Below the pieces are notes generated by a model. The model was given only the letters and a program-made list of their open reading frames with translations. It was not told the DNA's origin and searched no databases. From the NCBI RefSeq assembly GCF_050436995.1, contig NC_134775.1:3697124-3761123 (forward strand): 64,000 bases of DNA, read 5' to 3'. Source of the DNA: Anticarsia gemmatalis. Its lineage: Eukaryota > Arthropoda > Insecta > Lepidoptera > Erebidae. Positions 1 to 9,962 of this stretch are shown one piece after another. The translations under genes and the position numbers were made by a program. The first letter of the stretch is position 1. The number at the start of each line of letters is the position of its first letter.

Positions 1-689
1 CTAACGATAAAAAATAACGCCGTAGAAGTCCATAATATGAAGTTACGAGTTATTCTTGTGGTAAAATTACAACAATAACCCCGTAAAAACTTTAACTGTG
101 TGTGATCTTTTATATCATATTTTTTTGGTATTATTTATTTTTATTAATTACAAGGTATTTAATAAGAGGCATTTAATTTTAATGTAATTGTTATATTCCG
201 CCAAAAATTAGCTTTCTGTTAACACATCAATGACAGCAATAGTCCTACTCGTTCAAATATTTAATAAAATCAGTAAATCTTTTTTCCTGTAAAATTTAGA
301 TTTTTCGATTACCGACTTATTGCTTGGGGGCATCGATTAATTATAATCATAGCAGCAATGTTTCCAAGTTAACATTATACAAACACTAGTAATAAAATTG
401 TGGATGTTGACTTTTTTGTGTCCTTTTGTAAACACAATAGTCAAGTTCTTGCATAAAAATGTGAGGAAAATTTAAAATTCCATGGTTTTTGCGAAGATGT
501 TACACAAGCAAACAAGCGTGGTGGTAAATTAAAAACAATACGTTGATGAATTTGTCAAATGAAAGTTAAACAGAGATCACTGCTACGTTCGCTAGATAGC
601 ATTAGCAGTTCTTTAAGACCGCCATCTTTTTACAAATCTTCTGCATTACAGCCTCGGCAGTCCGCATGAATTGCGACTTGAACTCCTAA
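1..689. other. AT-rich intergenic stretch, no gene seen
   Basis: No open frame of useful length, no recognisable transposon terminus and no structural RNA were seen here. The stretch is AT-rich and appears to be ordinary non-coding DNA leading into the first conserved-box module. Confidence 0.5.
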
Positions 690-960
690 TTACTCCTGTT
701 ATCCTAGTAAAAATAATTTCTAAAATTGTACCGAAAATGTATTAACTGTACAGTTTGCGTTTCGAAATAACTTTTTTCTAAGAATTTAGTTTAACAGCTG
801 TTAGCTTCGAAGTTATTTGTGGATTGGGAGCAGGTAGCATAGAACAGCTGATGTGAACACCAGATCTATTAAGGAAGGTCTTTGAAAGGTACCGACCAGC
901 TGAGAATGTAACGGCTGATTTGGCATCTGCGACACGAGTTAGAGCTCGGCTTGGATACAA
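690..960 (+). repeat. Class D box module 1 (partial F box plus CAGCTG cluster)
   Basis: The start (TACTCCTGTTATCCTAGTA) matches the left half of the F box; the AACGTGAC half is degenerate. About 100 bp later there are three CAGCTG sites (795, 845, 897), the phrase CCAGATCTATT, and an end reading GCATCTGCGACACGAG then TTAGAGC. The same order occurs at 1974-2270 and 11331-11615, so this is a diverged copy of a shared module. CAGCTG is a bHLH-type E-box core, but binding is inference. Short open frames on the minus strand here look like chance. Confidence 0.5.
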
Positions 961-1069
961 TTTTAAACGTAAATAATATTGATTTGTATGTCTGCCTGCC
1001 TGTCGAAATTATATATCGGTATTGCAAATTCCTATAACAGTCTCATAACTTACACATTTGAATAGTAAT

Positions 1070-1438
1070 ATATTCGCTTAGCCTTTGTTCCAAACTATGT
1101 TGGAGTCGGCTTCCAGTCTCACCGGATGCAGCTGGATACCAGTGTTTTACATGGAGCGACTGCCTATCTGACCTCCACAACCCAGTTACTTGGGTACTAA
1201 CACGATACCCTTCGGTAAGACTGGTTGTCAGACTTTCAAGCTTCTGACTACTGTTAACGACTGTCAAAGATCTTCGAAAATGACAGCCGGGACCCACAAT
1301 TTAACGTGCCTTCCGAAACACGGAGGAACTCGATATGTATAAGATGGTCACCCATCCACGAAACAACCTCGGCAAGCGTAGCTTAACCTCAGAGATCGAT
1401 CCGTGCGGCTATTGTAAACTAGGCCACGAGCTCCTCTA
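1070..1438 (-). mobile_element. 5S-rRNA-derived SINE (HaSE3-like), copy 1
   Basis: Read on the minus strand, the head resembles the 3' half of 5S rRNA: GAGGTTAAGCTACGCTTGCC then GTGGATGGGTGACC, the internal-promoter region. A body (TTCGGAAGGCACGTTAAATT, GGAGGTCAGATAGGCAGTCG) and a tail (GGAACAAAGGCTAAG) follow. The insertion is flanked by a 9-bp direct repeat AATAGTAAT at 1061-1069 and 1439-1447. A second copy lies at 62014-62368 on the other strand. 5S-derived chimeric SINEs have been described in Helicoverpa, and this looks like that type; the exact family needs a database comparison. Confidence 0.85.
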
Positions 1439-1530
1439 AATAGTAATGCTATAGTTAAAATAAAAGTTGCGATCATTTTGAAACATTTGCTTTAAAGACC
1501 CTTTCACAAACAATCTTATCTTATCCTTGA

Positions 1531-1779
1531 CTAGCTGACCCGCGCAACTTCGCTTGCGTCACTTAAGAGAGTCATAATTTTCCCCGTTTTTGTAACATTT
1601 TTCACTGGTACTCGGCTCCTATTGGTCGTAGCGTGATGATATATAGCCTATAACCTTCCTCAATAAATGGGCTATCTAACAGTGAAAGAATTTTTCAAAT
1701 CGGACCAGTAGTTCCTGAGATTAGCGCTTTCAAACAAACAAACAAACAAACTCTTCAGCTTTATAATATTAGTATAGAT
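1531..1779 (+). repeat. RTE-like 3'-end / SINE-like repeat 'AGCTGACCCGCGCAACTTCG', copy 1
   Basis: This short interspersed repeat begins AGCTGACCCGCGCAACTTCG, contains CCCCGTTTTTGTAACA and GATGATATATAGCC, and ends with an (AAAC)n run, CTCTTCAGC and TATAATATTAGTATAGAT. Further copies occur at 4656, 5421 (split), 8133, 8945 (minus), 25621, 25877, 26342 (minus) and 39874. The fixed 3' end with variable 5' ends is typical of a non-LTR retrotransposon tail or a SINE using it. It has no coding capacity. Confidence 0.8.
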
Positions 1780-1973
1780 GATATTTTGAGAGATATAAAA
1801 TAGAATCTGCTTCAAAGAGTTTTGTAGTATTCACTACACTAGTTAAGTAATATTCAGCCCCGATTACTAAGCAAGTAGGCACACGTCCAATACTAATAAA
1901 TTGCAATAAAATGCAAAACTAAGAATCCTGCCTACTCTGACACACTGGAATGAATGTATGTCGCACTCCTAAT

Positions 1974-2270
1974 ATCTCCTGCTACTCTAGTACTACACGT
2001 TGTCAAGAAACGTGACGCAATCGAAAGTTTATCACTGGGTGAATGGAAATTTCACTAATAGTCGTATATAATAGACATTTCGTACTAATAGACTGTTCAC
2101 TGTCGCTATAAAATATATTTTTATAGCGACGGTGAACAGCTGAGAGAAACACCTGATCTATTGTGATGACTGTTCTTGGAAGACAGGCAATGATGTCACG
2201 TAGAAAATACGATCAGCTGTGAGCCAAAATATCACCTGCGGCACGTGTTTAGAGCTTTTATGGAATAAGT
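1974..2270 (+). repeat. Class D box module 2 (F box plus CAGCTG cluster)
   Basis: The F box reads ATCTCCTGCTACTCTAGTAC and then GAAACGTGACGCAATCG. After it comes a near-perfect hairpin (2093-2139) whose arms start CTGTTCACTGTCGCTATAAA and carry a TATAAAA string on both sides. CAGCTG sites follow at 2137 and 2214, then the shared phrases CCTGATCTATT, TGCGGCACGTGTT and TTAGAGC. The order matches 690-960 and 11331-11615. The layout is promoter-like, but no transcript evidence exists in the sequence alone. Confidence 0.6.
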
Positions 2271-2279
2271 TATAGTGCT

Positions 2280-4310
2280 CAGCCTAGTAACTGCTTCTAA
2301 AATTGTCTTTACTACTAGAAACTACAAGTATAAAGTAAGGTAAGGTGAAATATTTTACCTAGATATTTAATAAGCCAACATTTTATGTAAATTAAGAAAT
2401 ATAATGAGGTGTTATTTAATCGTAATGAAGGTTACGATTAAATAAATAAATAAAATTAATCGTCAATATGCACATAAAACAGTTTTCAAATAGGTAAGAT
2501 AAATAGAACTTAACTGGATTTCTAAGTCGTAACCTTCCTACAGTTCCTAAAGAACAATGGCAAAATCTCATACTTACATCATAATCACTAATTTTAAAAT
2601 GTTGCGTCTTCAAATAAAACCAATCTTATAATATGCAGCATTAATTCCCGACTCTAAATATATAAATATTTCCATTAGGCGCGTCGGAGATTTTAAGTAA
2701 TTTGAGTTTATATTTTTATAGGTTATGTCATCATCACTTCAATAAAATGTTAATATTTTTGTCAAATATTGTTTGAATGTTAATTTATTCATAATATCAC
2801 CCCTGTTATTCTACGACGGGGCAGGCGAAGGCGAACATTGACGTATCGCCAATCATCTATTGTAGTATATTACTATCGATCGTCATCGTAGTGAAGTTGA
2901 CTGCCTCAACCTTTCGAGCAGGTATAGCCCCAAAACCAATATGTACCCAGAGGTTTCCGTAAGGTAGCCTCTGGGTCTTATGTCTACATTTCCAATTCTT
3001 TGCGTTAATAAAGAGCTGATAGCTGCTGTTAAACCATTTGTAGCCAACTTCACTCTGGCAGATTTTAATTATTGAGTCATGGTTCCTACTACTAGATTGT
3101 TATATTATAAAACAAACTGTTCTATAGGGTATTTAAGTTATCAGATCAGCTTGGTTGTAACAACAAAGGTAAATAAAAAATGAAAAGGTTATAGGTACAT
3201 TATTTATTTCTTTCATACACATCTCTGATTATAATGTCATTTTAAAATTCAGCTGGTGTTATAATATTATCTTGATGCCTGGGCTATCCTAAGTACCAGA
3301 CTAAAGTCAGCACTGCAGCTTATTGTATGCCTATCCAACGGACAACCTATTTTCGTGAGATATGTTATTGGATAAATCCAGCTAGTCAGCAATGTGGCAA
3401 CTCTTGTAATTTGTTCCAAAGCAGGGTATCAGCGGAAGCTACTCTATGTTACTATTCACGCACAAAATTCGAGTCAGTCTGACACGACTTCCCATACTTA
3501 AAGAAGTATTAAACTAGTTCACAAAATCCAAACAACAAGGGAAACGTCCATGATGAATCAGTAGAAGTCATGTAGATGCAATCCGAATCGAAATCCGTTA
3601 AAGATGCAGGGTTGACAAATAGAGCAAAAATCCTCAGTAAGTCAGAGTTGTTTGAAAATAGGTACGAAAAAGCAATAGTAAATATAGTAATCGCAAAACA
3701 CAACAACACGTCAATGCCGAAAATCACCAAACGTCAACGACAAAGAATCAAATCGAACCGAAAGTAGAGAATATTGTTGCCATACTTTAAAAATATAATA
3801 CTACTAAAATATCTGTGTTGACTGTAAATATATCTTTGTAGGAGCAAAATAAATGAGAAGTTTTTAGTTTATTAGTCACTGTTTTTAATAACTTGTCATA
3901 ACAATATATTTCACGTTGAAGACTATATAGATATTTAAACAATTAAATAGACAAAGACAACATAAATCTACTTAATAAACAACAAAGTACCGAATGGCAA
4001 CATTTTTTATCTAAAGGAAATGGAGAATCATCTTTAGATAGTCAATTTATAACTTTTTGTTTAATCTATTAAATGTCGCCATCAGAAGTAAAACTGATAT
4101 TCCTGAAATTCATACGATAAATAATAAAGCACATTGGTAATATTGAAATTCGAAGACGCTCAAAAAATATAAGTGATTTTTTTGCCATTGTTCTTTTGGT
4201 TCCGGAATGGAGAATGTTAACAAATTTTGATTTTTAGCACTCCTTATTCTTTGTTAAAAATAAAAAATACTAGTGAAAGAATTACTTCGATATGTCAATT
4301 AGCTTTCGAT
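2280..4310. other. Long non-coding stretch, no gene recognised
   Basis: Two kilobases of AT-rich DNA. Small open frames near 2.4 and 3.5-3.8 kb have no family resemblance and overlap on both strands, so I do not call them genes. A short dyad around CCAGAGG and CCTCTGG near 2950 is the only structure noted. No transposon ends or conserved boxes were found. Confidence 0.45.
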
Positions 4311-4319
4311 TTATAAGTA

Positions 4320-4490
4320 AAACAAGTTGTAACCGCACGACGCTTGCTCTCGGGGACGGTGTGACGTCACTATACACTACGCTCAGTCTGGCTCACACAA
4401 TCCGCTTGCGGTCGCGCGCTCGGTGCGTTCAAATACTAGGAAATCATATGTTGTGCCTAAATGTAAATAATTTTATGTAGGTAAGTATAT
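4320..4490 (+). promoter_or_regulatory. Candidate host promoter and first exon
   Basis: This is a locally GC-rich patch in AT-rich DNA. It contains a perfect palindromic cAMP-response element core TGACGTCA near 4362, an arthropod-type initiator (TCAGT) near 4383, a CG-rich stretch, and about 95 bp later a consensus splice donor (ATGTAG then GTAAGT) at about 4479. The spacing is what a TATA-less promoter with a short non-coding first exon would look like. This is inference from motifs. A transposon fragment with chance motifs is the main alternative. Confidence 0.3.
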
Positions 4491-4655
4491 AAGTAATAAT
4501 AATTAACTTTATCTTATACTGAAACAATTTCTAACCGGATTGATCGCGAATTTATTGATTTTACAGTGGCAGAAAAAATGTAAAATCAATAAGAACGCGC
4601 TTATTTCGATTAAAATTGTTTCTTTATAATATGCGTGATCGTGAATATCTAACAC

Positions 4656-4912
4656 TAGCTGACTCGCGCAACTTCGCTTGCGTCACATAAGAGAGAATGG
4701 GTCCAAATTTTCCCCGTTTTTGTAACATTCTTTATTGGTACTCTGCTCCTATTGGTTGTAGCGTGATGATATATAGCCTATAGCCTTCCTCGATAAATGG
4801 ACTATCTAACAGTGAAAGCTTTTTTAAATTGGACCAATAGTTCCTGAGATTAGCGCATTCAAACAAACAAACTCTTCAGCTTTCTAATATTATAGTATAG
4901 ATATTACAAATA
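4656..4912 (+). repeat. RTE-like 3'-end repeat, copy 2
   Basis: The same family as 1531-1779: it starts AGCTGACTCGCGCAACTTCG, includes CCCCGTTTTTGTAACA and the ATATATAGCC block, and ends TAGTATAGAT. A second, different member starts nine bases later. Confidence 0.8.
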
Positions 4913-4920
4913 TGTATAAC

Positions 4921-5190
4921 TAGCTGACACGCGCAACTTCGCTTGCGTCACATTAGAGAGAATGGGTCAAAATTTTTTCGTCTCCATGGAAACCCTCCCC
5001 GTGTAAATCCCGATCCCTCGGGAACTCTGGGATAAAAAGTAGCCTATGTGTTATTCTGGGAATTCAGCTACCTATATACCAAATGTCATCGTAATCGGTT
5101 CAGTCACATTTGCGTGAAAGAGTAACAAACATCCATACATACGTACATACATATATACATACATACCTAAATGTATACATACATTAAATA
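4921..5190 (+). repeat. RTE 3'-UTR type repeat, variant subfamily, with CATA microsatellite tail
   Basis: It shares the AGCTGACACGCGCAACTTCG start, then diverges into CTCCCCGTGTAAATCCCG, GGGATAAAAAGTAGCC and ATCGTAATCGGTTCAG, wording typical of RTE-clade LINE 3' ends in Lepidoptera. It finishes in a (CATA)n microsatellite. No coding sequence is present. Confidence 0.7.
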
Positions 5191-5420
5191 TTTAATTAAA
5201 TATTAAATATTGCTGGACAACTCACACACGGTCATTTGATTCCAAACTAAGCAGAGCTTGTACAATGGTAACCAAATAACTGATAAACATACTCATATAC
5301 AATAAAATCTGTATATGTTGATAAATAATGCGCAACCATTAATTTCATCTATTTTAGGTAGATTATCCGATTGTCCTTTTTCAAATCCTTCATCCATTTT
5401 ATTAATCGAATAATATTTAC

Positions 5421-5534
5421 TACTAGCTGACCCGCGCAACTTCGCTTGCGTTACATAAGCGTTAAAAATTTTCCCCGTTTTTGTAACATTTTTCACTGGT
5501 ACTCTGCTCCTATTGGTAGTAGCGCGATGATATA
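5421..5534 (+). repeat. RTE-like 3'-end repeat, copy 3, left part (split by the mariner element)
   Basis: The left half of the short repeat, ending at GATGATATA, where the transposon at 5535 interrupts it. The right half resumes at 7998 (CTATAACCTTCCTCG). The unbroken copies at 1531 and 25621 show the expected joined sequence, so the insertion point is well placed. Confidence 0.8.
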
Positions 5535-7997
5535 CAGGGTTACAGGTTAAGTCGACCTATTCCCGTTAAGGGCGTATAGTTTACATTATTTTTGACTGAT
5601 TTGTCAATGAAACACCCTATCCTAAATCTAACCCCTTTCGAGATATTTGAATTTATTTGTTTTTCATAAAAAATGACCGTTTTTTTGCTATTGGCTTAGA
5701 TATTTTGAAATTTTTTAGCCTTATTATTATTATTATTTGACTTTTACATGTAAAATAAGACGCTTTATGAACTTAATAACCAATATGGTACATAAAAGTA
5801 ACAAATAATTCGTTGTAGACGTTTGAAACTTTTAAAAAGCAATTAAAATTTAGAAAGTTTATTTTTCTATCAAGGATATTTAAAAAAAAAGATATGGCGC
5901 GTGTTTGGCAGATACACTTAAAAATATCTACGTTTCATTAGCTATCCAACGAGGTATAACAATATAGGGTTATAATAGAAATTCGTGGAAAAAAACTTAG
6001 TTGCGTCCCCTCAGGTAGCAGCTCTAACAGTCCCTCGCCCATTGTTCTTTAGGGATAATGCTTATCGCTGCGTGCGAGTGAGACAATATCACGATTTATT
6101 CAGGTGTGAGTGAGAAAAAGAATGTGCAGTTACCGGTTGAGCAATAGAACCCGGGTTGTATTCGGTTTTTACTTGTTAATTATTGTTAGTCTGCTTATGT
6201 GATTCGTCCATGGTAGATGCGATATTATTTTGTTCTCTGTTTCCTACACGACTTGGCTGTGTTTCTGGACTGTTTCTTCCGATTCCCGACTATTTTGCTT
6301 GTAATCTGGACATTGATTTGTGCTTGTGATACGGAACTCTGGAAGATGACGACCTACACAAATGAGGAATATGCTGACATGTTAATTTGCTACGGATACT
6401 GCAATTGTGTGTCCGCGCATGCTCGCAATGAGTACATAACACGCTATCCCGGCCGTCGAGTGCCGGATGTAAGCGTGTTTGACGGAGTTTATCGACGACT
6501 TCGAGAAACCGGCTCTGTTGCAAGACAACGCACAGACTTGGGAAGACCACGTGTGATTGACGATGACGACGAACAAAATAATGAGATAGTGGAACGATTT
6601 CGATTGGATCCAACCATTTCCACTACTATTGTTGCCCATGATCTGGGACTCTCGCAATGGAAAGTGTGGTTTACAGTTCACACAGCGGGCCTGTACCCAT
6701 ACCATTATACGCCGGTACATGCTATCGAGGAGGGAGATCCCGTGAGAAGGTTAGATTTCTGTAGATTTATGTTAAATGCAGATATCGAAGACCCGACTTT
6801 CTTTAAAAAAATCTTGTGGACAGATGAGTCAAAATTTGATAAAGATGAGATTACCAATTACCATAACGCTCATTATTGGGCCCCGAAAGAACAGGGAAAC
6901 CCTAATAAGAAGAGAGTAAAGGGGTCACAACGCAGATTTAGCCTGAATGTGTGGATAGGCATTATTTCAAACCATTTGATTGGCCCGTACTTTCTCCCCG
7001 ACAATTTGAATGGGGAAGATTATGAAAATTTCTTGCGGGAAGAATTAAGCGATCTTCTAGACGCTATACCACTCAATTTGGTACAAAATATGTGGTTTCA
7101 GCATGATGGTTGCCCTGCACATTACAGGAGAAGTGTCAGAGAATGGTTAGACACAAATTATTCAAACAAATGGATTGGTCGAGGTGGGCCTGTACCCTGG
7201 CCAGCTAGAAGTCCGGACCTTACCCCCATGGATTTTTATGTGTGGGGGCGCATGAAGAGCCTTGTTTACAATGAGCTCAACCCAATTTCATCTGTGGAGA
7301 TATTACGAGAAAAAATTATTAATGCGGCAAATGAAATGAGAAGAAGCTTAACCACAGGTGTAGTGAAAACTGGACTTCGTAAAAGAATGCGGATATGTGT
7401 GCGAAACCGGGGTGGACATGTTGAGCATGAACCTTTGTAATTTGTCTTGTCTTGAAATTTTATTAAACTTTGTATCTTGTACTCATCTATTGTTTTATTT
7501 AACTTTCTTGCCACTCCTTTAGCTCATGAAAACCAAGTTTTTCCAAAAAGTTTTGATAAAAACCCTAGATTGTTATACCTCGTTGGATAGCTGATAAAAC
7601 GTAGATATTTTTAAGTACATCTGCCAAACACGCGCCATATCTTTTTTTTAAATACCCTTGAAAGAAAAAAAAAACTTTCTACATTTTAATTACTTTTTAT
7701 AAGTTTCAAACGCCTACAACTAATTATTTATTAGTTTGATGTACAATATTGGTTATTAAGGTCATAAAGCATCTTACTTTAAATGTAAAAATCAAATAAT
7801 AATAATAATAAGGCTAAAAAATTTCAAAATATCTAAGCCAATAGCAAAAAAACGCTCATTTTTTATGGAAAACAATTAAATTCAAATATCTCGAAAGGGG
7901 TTAGATTTAGGATAGGGTGTTTCATTGACAAATCAGTCAGAAATAATGTAAACTACACGCCCTTAGCGGGAATAGGTCGACTTAACCTGTAACCCCT
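5535..7997 (+). mobile_element. Intact IS630/Tc1/mariner transposon with long terminal inverted repeats
   Basis: The left end starts CAGGGTTACAGGTTAAGTCG and the right end reads CGACTTAACCTGTAACCC, in inverted orientation. The inverted repeats run about 450 bp (roughly 5535-5985 and 7545-7997) with few differences and share CCAACGAGGTATAACAAT near their inner ends. The element lies between TA dinucleotides inside another repeat, as expected for the superfamily. One uninterrupted transposase gene fills the centre. Good inverted repeats and an open transposase frame suggest a young, possibly autonomous copy. Confidence 0.88.
6346..7440 (+). CDS. IS630/Tc1/mariner-superfamily transposase, apparent DD36D
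   Basis: The DDE-type transposase of the element at 5535-7997, about 364 residues from the ATG at 6346. The frame is open from 6217, but the extra 43 residues are hydrophobic and unlike the family, so I prefer the internal start, MTTYTNEEYADM. The N-terminal third is a helix-turn-helix DNA-binding region (FTNEEYxDM type, with PGRRVPDVSVFDGVYRRL). The catalytic core has ILWTDESKF, FQHDGCPAHY and ARSPDLTPMDFYVWG, giving the three acidic residues. I count 36 residues between the second and third aspartate, unlike the 34 of classical mariner. The frame is complete to TAA. It would cut and rejoin the element's inverted repeats at TA. Confidence 0.9.
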   Translation: MTTYTNEEYADMLICYGYCNCVSAHARNEYITRYPGRRVPDVSVFDGVYRRLRETGSVARQRTDLGRPRVIDDDDEQNNEIVERFRLDPTISTTIVAHDLGLSQWKVWFTVHTAGLYPYHYTPVHAIEEGDPVRRLDFCRFMLNADIEDPTFFKKILWTDESKFDKDEITNYHNAHYWAPKEQGNPNKKRVKGSQRRFSLNVWIGIISNHLIGPYFLPDNLNGEDYENFLREELSDLLDAIPLNLVQNMWFQHDGCPAHYRRSVREWLDTNYSNKWIGRGGPVPWPARSPDLTPMDFYVWGRMKSLVYNELNPISSVEILREKIINAANEMRRSLTTGVVKTGLRKRMRICVRNRGGHVEHEPL

Positions 7998-8132
7998 ATA
8001 ACCTTCCTCGATAAATGGACTATCTAACACTGAAAGAATTTTTCAAATCGGACCAGTAGTTCCTGAGATTAGCGCGTTCAAACAAACAAACAAACAAACA
8101 AACAATCAAATAAACAAACAAACTCTTCAGCG
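7998..8132 (+). repeat. RTE-like 3'-end repeat, copy 3, right part
   Basis: Continuation of the repeat begun at 5421, from ACCTTCCTCGATAAATGG through a longer AAAC run to CTCTTCAGC. The usual TATTAGTATAGAT end is lost where the next partial copy begins. Confidence 0.75.
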
Positions 8133-8262
8133 CCGCCCGCGCAACTTCGCTTGCGTCACTTAAGATAATCATAATTTTCCCCGTTTTTGTAACATTTTTC
8201 ACTGTTACTCTGCTCCTATTGGTCGTAGCGTGATGATATAAGCCTATAGCAGCCTATATACA
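8133..8262 (+). repeat. RTE-like 3'-end repeat, copy 4 (partial)
   Basis: A partial copy beginning CCCGCGCAACTTCGCTTGCG and ending soon after GATGATATAAGCC, directly abutting the preceding copy. The 3' part is missing. Confidence 0.7.
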
Positions 8263-8269
8263 TAAATCG

Positions 8270-8481
8270 AGATCGTTTTGCCCATCCATTAAGATGACTC
8301 ACACATGTAACACAACAGTTATGTGGAACCCACGCTTTGTCTTGTTGTCCGATAGCAAAGCCAAAATACTGTTCATATAACTTGGTTACTAAATAGTCAA
8401 ATTTCTTCGCTGAGTTTTAAAAGTAATGTCTCCACATATATAACAAAACTTGTCAGGATCATTTATACACTTTCTTGACAT
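8270..8481 (-). pseudogene. Broken zinc-binding domain fragment (CxxC ... CxxC type)
   Basis: On the minus strand a frame starts with an ATG at 8481 and reads MSRKCINDPDKFCYICGD, then runs into stop codons. A second frame continues with YEQYFGFAIGQQDKAWVPH, CCVTCVSHLNGW. The two halves fit an arthropod-wide N-terminal domain of unknown function with CYIC and CxxC pairs, found in large uncharacterised and probably transposon-related families. A one-base frameshift joins the halves near 8387, so it is not functional. I recognise the motif layout from memory and cannot name the family securely. Confidence 0.5.
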
Positions 8482-8485
8482 TGTA

Positions 8486-8940
8486 TAAGAATACTTAACT
8501 CAAAAACTACCATTCTTCAAATATTAGATATGATATATAGTACTATAACTACGCTCTTCAAATATTAAATACTCCGAATGTGAAAATAAAACTAAAGCAC
8601 GGTTAATCTTAAATTATATGGCTAGTAGCTGTAGCACAAAAACAAGACCTGATGGATCAAAGTAAATAGTTCTTATATGAGGGTAGGTAGGTAATTCAAA
8701 ATTAGTTAGCACCTTTCTTGTTACAAATTTTTGTTGACCAGTGCTATTTGTCGGTGAAAACGAAAAGGATAGCGATAGACTAGTAAATGATACACGTAAT
8801 TTTGGAGTAGATTGTCGCTACATTTGTAATTGAAAACACGTGCTACTATTTATTACTTATTATTTATACTGTAAAATTGTAAAATAATTAATATTAATAT
8901 TTAATTTTAATATTTTATTATATTATATTTTATTTTTAAT
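8486..8940. other. AT-rich non-coding spacer
   Basis: No frame, boxes or transposon ends were seen; it ends in an AT-only stretch just before the inverted copy of the RTE-like repeat. Confidence 0.45.
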
Positions 8941-8944
8941 ATTA

Positions 8945-9202
8945 TAAAGCTGAAGAGTTTGTTTGATTGTTTGTTTGTTTGTTTGTTTGTTTGTTTGAAC
9001 GCGCTAATCTCAGGAACTACACGTCCGATTTGAAAAATTCTTTCAGTGTTAGATAGCCCATTTGTCGAGGAAGGCTATAGGTTATATATCATCACGCTAC
9101 GACCAAAAGGAGCAGAGTACCAGTAAAAAATGTTACAAAAACGGGGAAAATTATGACTCATTCTCTCTTATGTGACGCAAGTGAAGTTGCGCGGGTCAGC
9201 TA
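8945..9202 (-). repeat. RTE-like 3'-end repeat, copy 5
   Basis: A full-length inverted copy: it begins ATAAAGCTGAAGAG with (GTTT)n and ends AAGTTGCGCGGGTCAGCT. It faces the copies at 5.4-8.3 kb. Confidence 0.8.
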
Positions 9203-9437
9203 TTTATTGTAAAAATTTCTAAAACGGGTTTTTCTGTGTGATTTGGATGATGGTGATACTGATTTTAATGATGAAACTTTTAAAAACTGTTCTATTCGTT
9301 TAACTTTAAATTTTATAGGTTACCATACCACATGTTATAAAAAAGTAACTGCCTTGAATAAAAAATAGGGTAGTATTTAAACGAGTGACTGTAAATTAAA
9401 GTTTTAAGTGTTAAAAATAATTAATTTACGGTATAGT

Positions 9438-9962
9438 ATTACTAAGTGAGCGACTAACTGCGAGCGACGAGATATTAGCAGAACAGCAACTTACAAACAT
9501 TAATTTGAGTTACTTAAAATTCAAAATGAGAAGCTTCGTAATATTTGAGCGACCTAATATTTTTTTGAGTGTCAACGTTACGTCCTAATTTTTTTTCAAT
9601 ATTTGGCAATTGTTTTTTTTATACTGAGCGGTATTTCATCTTAAATGAAGTGTTTCGAATACAAAAACCACTTTGAAAAATACTATAATGAGCAGAGTAT
9701 AATAAGCTATATATAAATTCGTCTCTTTTGATATTACATCAGGTCGCCGGAGCCCCGCTTCGCGGGGCTCCTCCTTCTGGGTGGTTTAAAAAAAATAACC
9801 ACGAAGGCTGAGGTGGGAGCTTCGCTTCGCTCGCTCCCACCTCAGCCTTCTAACCTAACCTACCCATGTCGGTTTGCCAAAAACTCCTTTTAATTGGAAA
9901 AATCGAATCTATCTTAATATTGAGGTTGCCCTCTCTGTATTTCTAGTCGCTCACTTAGTAAT
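9438..9962. mobile_element. Non-autonomous DNA transposon (MITE) with 19-bp perfect inverted ends
   Basis: The ends ATTACTAAGTGAGCGACTA (9438-9456) and its exact complement (9944-9962) bound a 525-bp AT-rich element with no coding capacity. Inside are two strong hairpins: GAGCCCC/GGGGCTC around 9755, and a longer one around 9815-9850 whose arms start AAGGCTGAGGTGGGAGC. If the true end is CTAAGTGAGC the flanks read TA on both sides, suggesting a TA-duplicating superfamily, but this is ambiguous because the end itself is palindromic with the flank. Confidence 0.7.

Noticed and set aside
1539..1600. The AGCTGACCCGCGCAACTTCG repeats as a CRISPR-like array
   Set aside because: Copies are dispersed on both strands with irregular spacing and retrotransposon-type ends; this is a eukaryotic interspersed repeat.
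3509..3767. Overlapping 73- and 63-codon frames on both strands near 3.5-3.8 kb
   Set aside because: No motif, no family resemblance and mutual overlap; lengths are within chance for this composition.
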